Assembly (NCBI RefSeq): GCF_018070075.1
Contig: NZ_JAGPXE010000021.1
Coordinates: 1-54,266 of the forward strand
Length of the DNA stretch: 54,266 bases
Direction of reading: 5' to 3'
From: Saccharopolyspora endophytica
Lineage (GTDB): Bacteria > Actinomycetota > Actinomycetes > Mycobacteriales > Pseudonocardiaceae
The stretch's first letter is position 1. Every line of letters starts with the position of its first letter. Under the pieces are notes generated by a model. That model was not told the DNA's origin. It saw nothing but the letters and a program-made list of their open reading frames with translations, and searched no databases. The position numbers and the translations under genes are program-made. This document shows, piece by piece, positions 15,159-22,751 of this stretch.

Positions 15159-15203
15159 GGAGCCCGGCTGCCCTGGCCCGACGGACCAGAGCACCCGGGC
15201 TCC
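15159..15203 (-). terminator. 9-bp hairpin
   Basis: ggagcccgg pairs with ccgggctcc across a 27-base loop, 12 bases after the stop of the gene that ends at 15216. Confidence 0.55.
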
Positions 15204-15215
15204 AGGGGAGGGAGT

Positions 15216-15866
15216 TCAGTTCATGCCGGCGGTGCCGGGCCCGTCGGTGTCGGCACCGTCCGGGCGGGGGACGTCGAGGGGCCCGAACAGGTGCAGCAGC
15301 GCGTCGACGACGACTGCGGCCTGGGCGTGGGCGGTGCGGGCGACCTGGTCGAGGATGGCGTCGAACCACTGGCGGAAGGCGTCGCTGAGCGGGGCGGGCT
15401 CGCCGTGCTCGGTGGCGCCGGTGAGCACGACCGGGCCGTAGAGGTGCGGGATGAAGTCCGGTGTGGCGGCCAGCTGCTGGGCGTGGGTGCGCCCGTGCTT
15501 GGTGGAGGGGTAGGTGCCGTTGGCGACATCGCAGATGAGCTCACAGATGATGCCGGTGGCACCGTCGTTGAGCTGGCCGGTGTAGCGGCTGTTGTCGCCG
15601 ACCCAGATCAGGACGTCCGGGGTGTAGTGGACCCGTTCGGGCAGTGGGTCACCGACCTGCTCGGCGATGGCCGGAAACGGCTGGCTGCGGGGGATGTCGA
15701 TGAGTTCGAGCCCGACGTGGCCGAGTAGGACGGCACGCATCCTGTCGGGACCCGAGACATCCCAGATTCCAGCGGCGGTCGAGGGCGGCTCCGGCGGGGT
15801 GAGGCCGGTGATGCTGGTGAGTAGCTGCTCGATCTCGTCGAAGACGTCACGGGGCGGCTGGTGCAT
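15216..15866 (-). CDS. DUF3846-like protein, paralogue 1 (216 aa)
   Basis: The ATG follows agggaga; the upstream extension crosses a 26-bp hairpin and is rejected. The protein shares its order of motifs with the next gene upstream (16145-16690): VLLGHVGLELIDIP; a G-D-P-x-x-x-R/V motif; VLIWVGDNSRYTGQLNDGAT; a Y-G-P-V-V-L-T-G-A-T-E-H-G motif; and LSDAFRQWFDAI. The central pattern (W-V-G-x-x-x-x-x-x-x-x-N-x-x-A-T ... L-Y-G) resembles DUF3846, a small family common in phages and plasmids. Biochemical role unknown. The pair points to local gene duplication. Confidence 0.6.
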   Translation of the reverse strand: MHQPPRDVFDEIEQLLTSITGLTPPEPPSTAAGIWDVSGPDRMRAVLLGHVGLELIDIPRSQPFPAIAEQVGDPLPERVHYTPDVLIWVGDNSRYTGQLNDGATGIICELICDVANGTYPSTKHGRTHAQQLAATPDFIPHLYGPVVLTGATEHGEPAPLSDAFRQWFDAILDQVARTAHAQAAVVVDALLHLFGPLDVPRPDGADTDGPGTAGMN

Positions 15867-15926
15867 GGCAGGGTCTCCCTTCACACAGGGCGGGTTTCCA
15901 CCGGTTGGTGGGGCGCTTGTGCGAAG

Positions 15927-15986
15927 GCCTTGGTGGGGTGGGGAGGTCCAGCGTCTTTGTGCTGGACCTCCCCACCCCACCAAGGC
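15927..15986. repeat. 26-bp perfect hairpin
   Basis: 15927-15952 and 15961-15986 are perfect reverse complements with an 8-base loop (gtctttgt). It stands between the two paralogous DUF3846-like genes, upstream of one and downstream of the other. It is one of the longest perfect hairpins in the window. Confidence 0.9.
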
Positions 15987-16097
15987 ACGATCCCCTCGCC
16001 CCACCCGCCGGGCCACCCGCCCCAGAGCCCCGGGTGCGCCGCGATTCGACGAGGTTGGGCGGGTTGGTCGCCGCGGTGCGTGGCGAGGTCGGGAAGG

Positions 16098-16140
16098 CCC
16101 GGCCCGGGATCCCGGTTGCGGGACGGAATCCCGGGCCGGG
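16098..16140 (-). terminator. 13-bp hairpin
   Basis: cccggcccgggat pairs perfectly with atcccgggccggg across a 17-base loop, 5 bases beyond the stop of the second DUF3846-like gene. Confidence 0.8.
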
Positions 16141-16144
16141 GATC

Positions 16145-16690
16145 TCAGTCGGAGTCGCGGTTGTCTGGGACGTCGACGACCGTGGCGGGGTACAGCCCGA
16201 GTTCCTGCAGGAGGGATGCGACGGCGTTGAGCTCGGCTTCGAAGGCGAGGCTCGCTTCGAACCAGCGGGTGAAGGCCTCGCCCAGCGGGCCGGGCGTGCC
16301 GTCGTCGGTGGTGCCGGTGATGATCGCGTGCCCGTAGAGCGCTGGAACGTAGCCGGGCGTGTTCAGCACGGCTTGTGCTGCGGCCGGGTCGCTGGCGGCG
16401 TAGTCGCCCGAGGCGATGGTGCTGAGCAGTCCGTAGAGGAACCGGGTGGCGCCCTCGTTGAGCTCGGCGGTGTGCTGGACGGTTTCACCGACCCAGAACA
16501 CGGTGTCCTGGGTGAAATCGACACGCGTGGCGCGCGGGTCCCCGACCCGCTCGGCGATGTCCGCCTCGGGCTGCTGGCAGGGCAGCTCGATGATGCGGGC
16601 GCCCTGCTCGTCGAGCAAAACCGCGGTCATCAGCCCTGGCGTGGAGGGCTCCCACAGGGACTTGGTGGCCGGGTTCGAGTGCTGCTGCAT
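16145..16690 (-). CDS. DUF3846-like protein, paralogue 2 (181 aa)
   Basis: Paralogue of the gene at 15216-15866, with collinear motifs: MTAVLLDEQGARIIELP, TVFWVGETVQHTAELNEGAT, LYGHAIITGTTDDGTPGPLG and EAFTRWFEASL. The N-terminus is shorter and the C-terminus is helical and acidic. No catalytic residues stand out. Together with its paralogue and the hairpins between them it forms a duplicated gene-plus-hairpin unit. Confidence 0.6.
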   Translation of the reverse strand: MQQHSNPATKSLWEPSTPGLMTAVLLDEQGARIIELPCQQPEADIAERVGDPRATRVDFTQDTVFWVGETVQHTAELNEGATRFLYGLLSTIASGDYAASDPAAAQAVLNTPGYVPALYGHAIITGTTDDGTPGPLGEAFTRWFEASLAFEAELNAVASLLQELGLYPATVVDVPDNRDSD

Positions 16691-16783
16691 GACTGACTCC
16701 GTTCTTCGATGGTGAATCCCACCGGTCGGCGAGACTGGGGGCAGGCGTGGAACAGGGGCGTGCCGTCGGGCGGTGGTGCGGTC

Positions 16784-17281
16784 TTAGCAGCGCCAGCACC
16801 GTGACGGGTCGGCGCTGATCAGCTCCTCGTGGCGCTCGAGGGCTTCCCGGAAGCCGGTGTGGGAGCGGTTGACGCTGTCGATGAGCCACTCGTCGAGGTG
16901 GCGGCCGAGGGTTCTGCGGGTCCAGCAGGCGGCGCGGCGCCAGTAGGACCAGGGCGGAGGTGCGAGGGTGACGCCGTCGTCCCACGGCCAGAGAAAGTCG
17001 TGCACCTGGGAGCTCACCCACTCAGCGAAGCGTGATCGCTGCGTGTGATCGAGATGAGCATGGTTGTGCGCGATGCGCGCCAGCTCTCGGTCGTCGATGG
17101 GCTTGTCGGTGTCCTCATCGGTCACGGTGGTGACCGTGTCCTCGGCGAGGAAACCGGAGCAGTGGTAGCGGAGGATCTCCAGCGCCTGCAGCGCGCTGAG
17201 ATGATGCCAGGTATCGGCCCACTGGATCCGCTCTGTCCACGTGTGCAGGCCCTCGTAACGGGTGATTTCAACACGAAACAC
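16784..17281 (-). CDS. Hypothetical protein (165 aa)
   Basis: I start this gene at a GTG (VFRVEITRYEGLHTW...) because gaggag sits 6 bases upstream; the preceding Arg/Pro-rich frame overlaps ssb and is rejected. The protein is Trp- and His-rich (WADTWHHLSALQALEIL; WPWDDGV; WSYWRRAACWTRR) and ends in CWRC. No domain recognised. It lies immediately downstream of ssb on the same strand, separated by the ssb terminator hairpin. Confidence 0.55.
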   Translation of the reverse strand: MFRVEITRYEGLHTWTERIQWADTWHHLSALQALEILRYHCSGFLAEDTVTTVTDEDTDKPIDDRELARIAHNHAHLDHTQRSRFAEWVSSQVHDFLWPWDDGVTLAPPPWSYWRRAACWTRRTLGRHLDEWLIDSVNRSHTGFREALERHEELISADPSRCWRC

Positions 17282-17350
17282 CTTGACTCCTCGCAAGAAT
17301 GTGCGGCAGGCAGTGATTGCGAGCACCAGGGATTGCTGGTACACGAAGGA

Positions 17351-17381
17351 GAGGTGGGGGCACTGTCGGCACCCCCACCTC
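17351..17381 (-). terminator. 10-bp terminator of ssb
   Basis: gaggtggggg pairs with cccccacctc around an 11-base loop, 10 bases after the ssb stop. Confidence 0.75.
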
Positions 17382-17390
17382 GGGTGGCGA

Positions 17391-17840
17391 TTAGAACGGC
17401 GGCGTGTCACCGGCATCGGTGTTGGCGGGTGCGGCGCCCCAGGGGTCGTCGCCGAGATCCTCGCCAGTGGTGGCGCGGGTGACCTTGTTGACCGTGGCGG
17501 TGGCGTAGCGCAGCGAGGGTCCGATCTCGGTAACGTCGATCTCGACCACGGTGCGCTTCTCGCCCTCACGGGTTTCGAAGCTGCGCTGCTTCAACCGGCC
17601 CTGCACGATCACCCGGCTGCCCTTGGTGAGGGTCTCGGCGACGTTTTCCGCCAGCTGCCGCCAGACGTTGCAACGCAGGAACAGCGACTCGCCGTCCTTC
17701 CACTCCCCAGACTGCCGGTCGAAGTAGCGGGGGTTGTTGGCGACGGTGACGTTCGCGACGGCCGCCCCGGACGGGGTGAACTTCAGCTCGGGGTTGGCGG
17801 TCAGGTTACCGACCAGGGTGATTTCGGTTTCTCCAGCCAC
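17391..17840 (-). CDS. ssb: Single-stranded DNA-binding protein
   Basis: Coats single-stranded DNA during replication or conjugative transfer. The OB-fold (about residues 1-110) opens with AGETEITLVGNLTANPEL and continues with VANVTVANNPRYFD, FLRCNVWRQLAENV, VIVQGRLKQRSFETREGEK and VVEIDVTEIGPSLRYA. The short acidic tail ends in DTPPF, close to the DDIPF-type tip that recruits partners. At 149 aa it is shorter than chromosomal actinobacterial SSBs (about 170-200) and is probably element-borne. GTG start chosen from the family's usual start and gaggcgg upstream. Structured element B1 lies in its 5' region. Confidence 0.93.
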   Translation of the reverse strand: MAGETEITLVGNLTANPELKFTPSGAAVANVTVANNPRYFDRQSGEWKDGESLFLRCNVWRQLAENVAETLTKGSRVIVQGRLKQRSFETREGEKRTVVEIDVTEIGPSLRYATATVNKVTRATTGEDLGDDPWGAAPANTDAGDTPPF

Positions 17841-17918
17841 AACGGACCGCCTCACTCACGGGAATCTGCTACCTCCTGCGCCGACACCCGACGACCAGCC
17901 AGTAGTGACTGGGTGGTT

Positions 17919-18060
17919 GTGGGGTGTCGATCTGCGACCGCGCGATCGGGGCGGGGCGGGTGGTGCAGGGGTGTGCGCAGCACATCGCGTAGCGACGCCG
18001 CAGGCGCCCTTGCGCCACCCGGTTCCTCCTGATCTCATTCGCACAGATCGACACACCCAC
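17919..18060. repeat. Structured intergenic element B, copy 1
   Basis: The outer stem (17919-17934 with 18044-18060) pairs with one gap. The inner stem (17957-17966 with 18012-18021) encloses a loop of about 45 bases, almost identical to that of copy 2 at 23892-23936. The loop contains tgtgcgcagcaca, gcgacgccgcaggcgccc and other constant blocks. Stem sequences differ between copies but pair in both. It stands upstream of ssb. Confidence 0.75.
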
Positions 18061-18131
18061 AGCCACGCATCCGTCCCGAAACACGCCACCTCACAGCGCC
18101 ACCCACCGCGAACCCCCGCCGAATCGGGAAA

Positions 18132-18377
18132 TCACGCGCAGTTCGAATCCATAGTGGACATCGAGAGTTGGTGGGTGGTGAGCTGGTGGCGGAGGAAGGT
18201 GCGGTAGCTGTCGGGGGTGACGTTGCGGCGGCCGACGGCCAGCGAATGCGCGGTGAGTTCACGCCGGCGGGCTTCGTCGAGCAGACCGCGGGCGTAGCGG
18301 CGCATGCCTGGTTCACCCGCGCGAGCACGCACGAGCGCCTTGCTTGCCAGAACGCGGAGGTCGTGTGGAGTCTTCAC
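18132..18377 (-). CDS. Small basic hypothetical protein (81 aa)
   Basis: The GTG start overlaps the stop of the upstream 124-aa gene, with gagga upstream, so the two are translationally coupled. The protein is Arg-rich and helical (ARGLLDEARRRELTAHSLAV). No family recognised. Confidence 0.55.
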   Translation of the reverse strand: MKTPHDLRVLASKALVRARAGEPGMRRYARGLLDEARRRELTAHSLAVGRRNVTPDSYRTFLRHQLTTHQLSMSTMDSNCA

Positions 18378-18748
18378 ACATCCTCCTCGTCGGCTTCGGT
18401 GAATTCCTCGGCGTAGCGGTCGACGTGGTCGATGCGAACGTCGTCATCCTGGGAGGACAACTCGAGGGCGTCTTTGGCCCACTGGCGGGCGGTGTCGTCG
18501 CAGTTGGTTCCGGTGACGCAGACTTCGACGGTGAGCGTGACGGTGCCCTTCCAGCCCGCGACGTACTCCGGGAGGCCGAGGTCGCGCAGACCGTCGTTCA
18601 TGCCGTCGAGGCAGATGTCACCGTTGCGGTGGGCCTGGATGATCCGGTCGCGCACCGTGTCGCGAAACGCGTCGTGGTCGCGCCGGGCTTGCTCAAGGGC
18701 GTCTTCCACGGCCTTGATGCGTGCGGCGGGGTGTTCGGGGAACGTCAT
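18374..18748 (-). CDS. Acidic hypothetical protein (124 aa)
   Basis: The ATG (MTFPEHPAARIKAVEDALE) follows gagaggac; an ATG 5 codons earlier is less well placed. A charged N-terminal helix is followed by a beta segment (GTVTLTVEVCVTGTNCDDTA) and a very acidic tail (EEFTEADEEDV). It heads a two-gene unit. No family recognised; the overall charge is compatible with a DNA-mimic or a protein-binding role, but that is speculation. Confidence 0.55.
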   Translation of the reverse strand: MTFPEHPAARIKAVEDALEQARRDHDAFRDTVRDRIIQAHRNGDICLDGMNDGLRDLGLPEYVAGWKGTVTLTVEVCVTGTNCDDTARQWAKDALELSSQDDDVRIDHVDRYAEEFTEADEEDV

Positions 18749-18875
18749 GAGCGTCCTCTCCATCGTGATCGAATGTGCCCTGTCTGGTCGGTATGACGTC
18801 GCGACCTGCGGGGGACGGCCGGTCCAGGCGGGTATCGGCCCTCGACCGGCTGTTCGGGCAGAGCACGCGGGGGTG

Positions 18876-19928
18876 CTACGGCTGGCTACCGAGCGGGCTG
18901 TGATCCGGGCCGGGTTCGGTGGCCGCATGGGCGATGAGGGCGATCTCGTTCGGGCCGATGCCACAGGCCATGGCCTGGGCGAGAAGGCGGGCCAGGGTGT
19001 GGTCGGGATCGGCGTGCAGCGCGCGCTCGGCTGCGATGGCCGCGAGCGTGCCGTGTCCGCGTACGTATGCCGAAAACGTCAGCAATACCGCTGCTTCCAC
19101 CACTTCAGGGCCGGTGGGAGCGGAGCGGATGAGGGTGATCCACAACCGTTCGGCCGCCCGGGAGTGGGGTCCCAAGGCGGTGGTGAACACGGCGTCACGG
19201 ATCCGGATATCGCCGATGGCGTGCAGGACGCGGATGAGGATGTCCTCGTCAACCTCGCCGCCCTCGGCCAGCGCCTGGATCGTGTCGAGCACGAGCCGGT
19301 GTTGGGCAGCGCACTGCTCGCTGTCGGTGCCGGTCGTGGGGTGCTCGGTGAGGGCGTCGAGCGCAGCGCTCCATCGTGCCGCGGTGTCCTCGTCGTGCTG
19401 GGGTGACAGCAGGTTCGTCATCTCGGCCCGGCTGCCGTAGGTAACTTCACCGGCCAGCGCCGAGGCCACCGCCAGCGCGGAGGTGGCGGGATCGGCGATG
19501 GTTCCGGACAGGCGCGGGTCGGCGTAGGAGCCCCACGGGGCATCGGCGCGGAACTCCGGGGTCCAGAACGCCTGCAGCAACGGCACTGCGAGCTCGCCGC
19601 AACGACGAGCCAGCCTGGTCACGAGCTCGGCGTGCGGCAGGCAGTGGCCAGCGTGCTTATCGACGGTGGTGGTCACGATGGCGACAACGCCTTCGATGTC
19701 CGAGTCGGCCAGCAACGCAGGCATCACCCTGGCGATGATGCAGTCGTACTCGCCCTGGTTCGGCAGGTCCATCCGGATCGCCGTGTTCACATGCGGCTCG
19801 GTGTGCACGTCGTGGAAGGTCAGCACGATCAGGGACTCGGCCGGATAGAACCCGATCAGGTGGGGGACGGCTGCGAGCAGATCACTCGGCCCGTCCATGC
19901 CCTCACGTGCGTGGAGACGGTCGTTCAT
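18876..19928 (-). CDS. DUF4192 protein, paralogue 1 (350 aa)
   Basis: DUF4192 is an actinobacterial family of unknown function, frequent on plasmids and integrative elements. The hallmark is near the N-terminus: LLAAVPHLIGFYPAESLIVL. Further conserved patches are AIRMDLPNQGEYD, LLQAFWTPEFRADAPWGSYA, ERLWITLIRSAPTG and AAIAAERALHADPDHTLARL. The start follows gggagag. A paralogue lies at 22752-23768. No transmembrane segment or catalytic motif is seen; function unknown. Confidence 0.88.
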   Translation of the reverse strand: MNDRLHAREGMDGPSDLLAAVPHLIGFYPAESLIVLTFHDVHTEPHVNTAIRMDLPNQGEYDCIIARVMPALLADSDIEGVVAIVTTTVDKHAGHCLPHAELVTRLARRCGELAVPLLQAFWTPEFRADAPWGSYADPRLSGTIADPATSALAVASALAGEVTYGSRAEMTNLLSPQHDEDTAARWSAALDALTEHPTTGTDSEQCAAQHRLVLDTIQALAEGGEVDEDILIRVLHAIGDIRIRDAVFTTALGPHSRAAERLWITLIRSAPTGPEVVEAAVLLTFSAYVRGHGTLAAIAAERALHADPDHTLARLLAQAMACGIGPNEIALIAHAATEPGPDHSPLGSQP

Positions 19929-20008
19929 TATCTCTCCCAACAAAAAACGAATGCGGTCAGCTCATCCCGCTTCTGGCGCAGGATGGGAAGGCGCGGTGCG
20001 CGCGAAGA

Positions 20009-20045
20009 AGCCCGGATTTCCCTCATGGCAAAGGAAATCCGGGCT
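20009..20045 (-). terminator. 13-bp terminator hairpin
   Basis: agcccggatttcc pairs perfectly with ggaaatccgggct (11-base loop), 15 bases past the stop of the 94-aa gene. Confidence 0.85.
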
Positions 20046-20060
20046 GAGGGCGCGGGTGAG

Positions 20061-20345
20061 CTACTTGGTGCGTCGCAGGAACGCGCGGATTCGGTCGAGC
20101 AAGCTCGGGGTGGGTGTGGGTGTGAAAGCAAGCTGGATGACGACCCCGGCGATCACTGCCGGATCAGCGTCGATCGTGCCGCCTCGTTGCGGGTAGCCGC
20201 GCCGGATGGAGCTGATGAAGAGCGGGCAGGGGCTGCCATCGAGGGCTTCGAAGAACGACCGCGGCTGGCCGCAGTGCCGGACTCGGTCGGCGAAGTCCTG
20301 GACGAGCGGGTCCTCCCGCAACTGTGCCCTGAGGTCGTCGTTCAC
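20061..20345 (-). CDS. Small hypothetical protein (94 aa)
   Basis: The GTG start overlaps the stop of the upstream gene (GTGA), which points to coupling and rules out the very long Arg/Pro-rich frame that runs through this region. The sequence starts helical (DDLRAQLREDPLVQDFADRV), and a hydrophobic stretch near residues 68-76 (AVIAGVVIQLAF) precedes a basic end (LLDRIRAFLRRTK). No family recognised. Confidence 0.55.
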   Translation of the reverse strand: MNDDLRAQLREDPLVQDFADRVRHCGQPRSFFEALDGSPCPLFISSIRRGYPQRGGTIDADPAVIAGVVIQLAFTPTPTPSLLDRIRAFLRRTK

Positions 20346-20803
20346 GAGGTCCTCGATTCGTTGCTGGGCACGGCGTTGTCGGGAGCCACATCCGGGGGCA
20401 GTGCTTGCGGCCTGTCGACGAGCACCGCCGGATGCCCGGCGAGGCTGGCGTGGTCGGTCTTGGCGCGGTCGAGCGCGGCCTGCTTCGTGCCGTATTTGAG
20501 GTTGTGCGGGAGGCCGATGCCGTGGCAGGTGGGACACCGCAGCACGAAGCGCTCGTCCGCCTTGCAGATGGTGATCTGGTGGGGCTGGTAGTGGTAGCTC
20601 AGCGCCGCGACGATCAGCGACGCGGTGCCGCTGGAGAGGGTGTCGCAGTCGGGCAGCCGGAATCGCCGCCCGGTTGGGGTCGAAAACAGCACCCGCACGC
20701 GGTTGTGGTCGGGGTGCTCGGTGAGCATGCCGATCACGTGATCGCCGTAGAGAATGCGGGTGTGGTACGGATCGTGGCGCTGGGCAACGACATTGGGCAA
20801 CAT
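20342..20803 (-). CDS. Paralogous CPTCHG protein, copy 1 (153 aa)
   Basis: Homologous to the gene at 27568-28038. Both share an N-terminal pattern (V-x-V-x-F-x-T-P-x-G-x-x-F-x-L/D-P), SLIVAALSYHYQPHQI / SSIIIASLHYDYRPHEI, a CPTCHG Cys motif (LRCPTCHGIGLPHNL) and the tail AGHPAVLVDRP...PDVAP. The single CxxC could bind metal as a dimer. Each copy has a structured element A about 90-100 bases before its start. The start has aaggag. Function unknown. Confidence 0.65.
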   Translation of the reverse strand: MLPNVVAQRHDPYHTRILYGDHVIGMLTEHPDHNRVRVLFSTPTGRRFRLPDCDTLSSGTASLIVAALSYHYQPHQITICKADERFVLRCPTCHGIGLPHNLKYGTKQAALDRAKTDHASLAGHPAVLVDRPQALPPDVAPDNAVPSNESRTS

Positions 20804-20899
20804 CGCGGCTCCTTTTCCTTCCAGAAGGGACAGAAAAAGGGCAGACCAACCCCCACTGCGTGAACGGCACCGACCCTGACGGTGGCGGGTGTGTGGGTG

Positions 20900-21020
20900 G
20901 TTCTGCCTGCGGCCGCGGGGGCTGGATCGCGGGTCCGGAACGCAACACGGCGGGGTCCCCTCTGGGGTGCCGTGTTGCGTGGAGCGGCCCGCGATCCAGC
21001 AGGCTCACGGCAGGCAGAAC
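20900..21020. repeat. Structured intergenic element A, copy 1
   Basis: A nested palindrome of 121 bp: outer gttctgcctgc/gcaggcagaac, middle ctggatcgcggg/cccgcgatccag, inner acgcaacacggc/gccgtgttgcgt, topped by a ggggtcccc loop. The inner part is nearly identical to copy 2 at 28126-28247, where one added G is matched by one added C on the other arm. It lies 96 bases before the start of the CPTCHG gene and 96 bases after the membrane-protein gene. Confidence 0.8.
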
Positions 21021-21116
21021 ACGCACCGCGATCGGCCACCCGATCCTGTCCCTTGGTCAGGACGAGCCCGGCACGATGGTGTCGAGCAGGGCTCCCCGGG
21101 CCGGAGGGTGGCGGGG

Positions 21117-21542
21117 TTAGCGGGTGCGGCGGTGGTAGCCGAACATCATCGCCCGTGCTTGCGCGGTCTCTCTGCGGAACCCACGTATCCACAGGGTGAT
21201 CGTGACCGTGGCCGCGGCAAGGATGAGGAGGAAAGCGAGCCCGGTGGAGCCGGTGTGGACGGCGGTGGCCAGTGGTATCGCGATAGCACCGCCCATGGTG
21301 AACAGCAGTCGGCGGCGTGGGGCGGCGGGTGCGAACCACCGGCGGGTCGTCCACCCTGCCAGTAGCCCTGCGAGGGCGCCGAGGACTGCGAGGACCGGTA
21401 CTCCGGCCAGCCAGTAGGGCTGGTGGGTGAACACGGTGCCGGTGAGGAGGTTCAGGAGGCCGGTGGCGGCGGCGCCCAGCAGCACACCCAGCCCGGCCGC
21501 GCCGCAGAGCCGGGCATAGACGATGACGGGCTGGAACCGCAT
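21117..21542 (-). CDS. Four-helix membrane protein (141 aa)
   Basis: Four hydrophobic segments are visible: LCGAAGLGVLLGAAATGLLNLL, WLAGVPVLAVLGALAGLLAG, LLFTMGGAIAIPLATAV and TGLAFLLILAAATVTITLWI. The cytoplasmic tail is basic (FRRETAQARAMMFGYHRRTR). A TAGCAT box 8 bases before the ATG and no ribosome binding site indicate a leaderless transcript. No transporter motif recognised; it could be a small accessory component of conjugation, without evidence. Confidence 0.7.
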   Translation of the reverse strand: MRFQPVIVYARLCGAAGLGVLLGAAATGLLNLLTGTVFTHQPYWLAGVPVLAVLGALAGLLAGWTTRRWFAPAAPRRRLLFTMGGAIAIPLATAVHTGSTGLAFLLILAAATVTITLWIRGFRRETAQARAMMFGYHRRTR

Positions 21543-21550
21543 GGCCAGTG

Positions 21551-21556
21551 ATGCTA
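21551..21556 (-). promoter_or_regulatory. -10 box (TAGCAT), leaderless
   Basis: The same TAGCAT hexamer as at the XRE gene lies 8 bases upstream of the membrane-protein ATG. Confidence 0.45.
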
Positions 21557-21657
21557 CGTCACGACGCCCACGGCGCCGGCGCGTTCGCAGGGCGTGCCGC
21601 CCGTGGACGGGTGATCGGGCAGGTGAGTGCATGAGCCACTCCAGTCGGTGTTGAGCA

Positions 21658-21690
21658 CTACCCGGCCGCGTCTGGCCAGGGGCCGGGTAG
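21658..21690 (-). terminator. 10-bp hairpin
   Basis: ctacccggcc pairs perfectly with ggccgggtag around a 13-base loop, 6 bases after the stop of the 72-aa gene. Confidence 0.75.
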
Positions 21691-21696
21691 GGGTGG

Positions 21697-21915
21697 TTAG
21701 TGCCGGTGGGGTGCGTCGCAGCCGGCCTGGTGGGATCGGAGCCAGTAGTCGCCTCCGTCGTGGCGGCCGGTGGCGTGCAGGAATCCGGCCAGCACGTTGA
21801 CTTCGATGCAGGTCAGGAACACGGCGAGGTCGTCGGCGAGTATCCCGTCCTCGAAGACCTCGGCCAGGATCTCGCCAGGGTCGTAGTACGAGGGCACCGC
21901 AATCGGGATGGTCAC
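21697..21915 (-). CDS. Small hypothetical protein (72 aa)
   Basis: The GTG start (VTIPIAVPSYYDPGEIL) has gggagaa at proper spacing; the longer frame is rejected. The protein is acidic in the centre (VFEDGILADDLAVFL) and ends with a Cys/His-containing tail (GCDAPHRH). No family recognised. It is followed immediately by its terminator. Confidence 0.55.
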   Translation of the reverse strand: MTIPIAVPSYYDPGEILAEVFEDGILADDLAVFLTCIEVNVLAGFLHATGRHDGGDYWLRSHQAGCDAPHRH

Positions 21916-22004
21916 GGGTTCTCCCAGCGGGAACACCCACGCGGGTGTGTGAAGGACGCGCGGGTGGGTTGGAGCAGGATCCTGGGCACTGCCTGTTTCT
22001 GGGG

Positions 22005-22571
22005 CTATGCGGTGTTGGGTCCCAGAGGTAGTTGGGTCGGTGCGTAGCTGCACGCGACGGGTTCGCCGTGGTGCCATCCGCAGCACTTGATGGTCCCGAG
22101 AACACGGCCGGAGATAGCGAGCTTGGTGCGGGCCTCGGCTTCGGCGTCATCGATGCTGCTGCCGTACAGCTTCTCCCGGTGTTCTTGATCGTCGTCGATA
22201 TCCATCGGTGTGTCAGGAAAGGCCTTCTGCCACATGCGAAACATCAGCCCAGTCGCGGTGGTGTTGAGCGGCGCGGTCTGGCTGGCGTGGCTGAACGCGA
22301 GGACGATCTCGGCGGCGGTGCCGGGCCGGGTGTCGTCGCCTTGGGCGACGCGGTCGAGGAGTTCGCGGGCATGGCCGCGGTAGACGAACTCCGTGCGCAT
22401 CCGGTCGCTGGTGGGGGTCAGGAGCGCGAAGCTGTGGTGCAGCGTGTCGGCGTGGGCGGGATGGCGCCGTCGTGCGGCGCGAATCTCGTTTTCGGCCCAG
22501 TCCATCATGTCCCGCACCGGAGCGAACTGTCGGACCACATCGTCGATGAGGTCGGTGAGTTCTGTAAACAT
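22005..22571 (-). CDS. Hypothetical protein (188 aa)
   Basis: The ATG (MFTELTDLIDDVVRQF) has ggagaa upstream. The first two thirds are helical (DWAENEIRAARRRHPAHADT). The C-terminal part has a Cys/His patch (KCCGWHHGEPVACSY) that could bind metal. No family recognised. Upstream gene of the 72-aa gene. Confidence 0.6.
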   Translation of the reverse strand: MFTELTDLIDDVVRQFAPVRDMMDWAENEIRAARRRHPAHADTLHHSFALLTPTSDRMRTEFVYRGHARELLDRVAQGDDTRPGTAAEIVLAFSHASQTAPLNTTATGLMFRMWQKAFPDTPMDIDDDQEHREKLYGSSIDDAEAEARTKLAISGRVLGTIKCCGWHHGEPVACSYAPTQLPLGPNTA

Positions 22572-22678
22572 AGGATTCTCCGTCACGCAAATACAGTGGG
22601 TTGCAGTCGGAATCGGGTGTCCGGTCGGCACGTCCGGCGGCGCGCAGTCGCGGGAATCGGATGCCGGAGACATAAAAG

Positions 22679-22722
22679 GGCCCGGCTTTCGGGCGGTGTG
22701 GTGACCGAACGAAAGCCGGGCC
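22679..22722 (-). terminator. 13-bp terminator hairpin
   Basis: ggcccggctttcg pairs perfectly with cgaaagccgggcc around an 18-base loop, 29 bases beyond the stop of the second DUF4192 gene. Confidence 0.8.
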
Positions 22723-22751
22723 GTGACAGCCAGGTGCGCGATGCTCTGCTG

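Noticed and set aside
20345..21026. Long upstream extension of the 94-aa gene, as one 321-codon frame
   Set aside because: The extension is Arg/Pro-rich, crosses element A and overlaps the CPTCHG gene, which has a paralogue and a good ribosome binding site.
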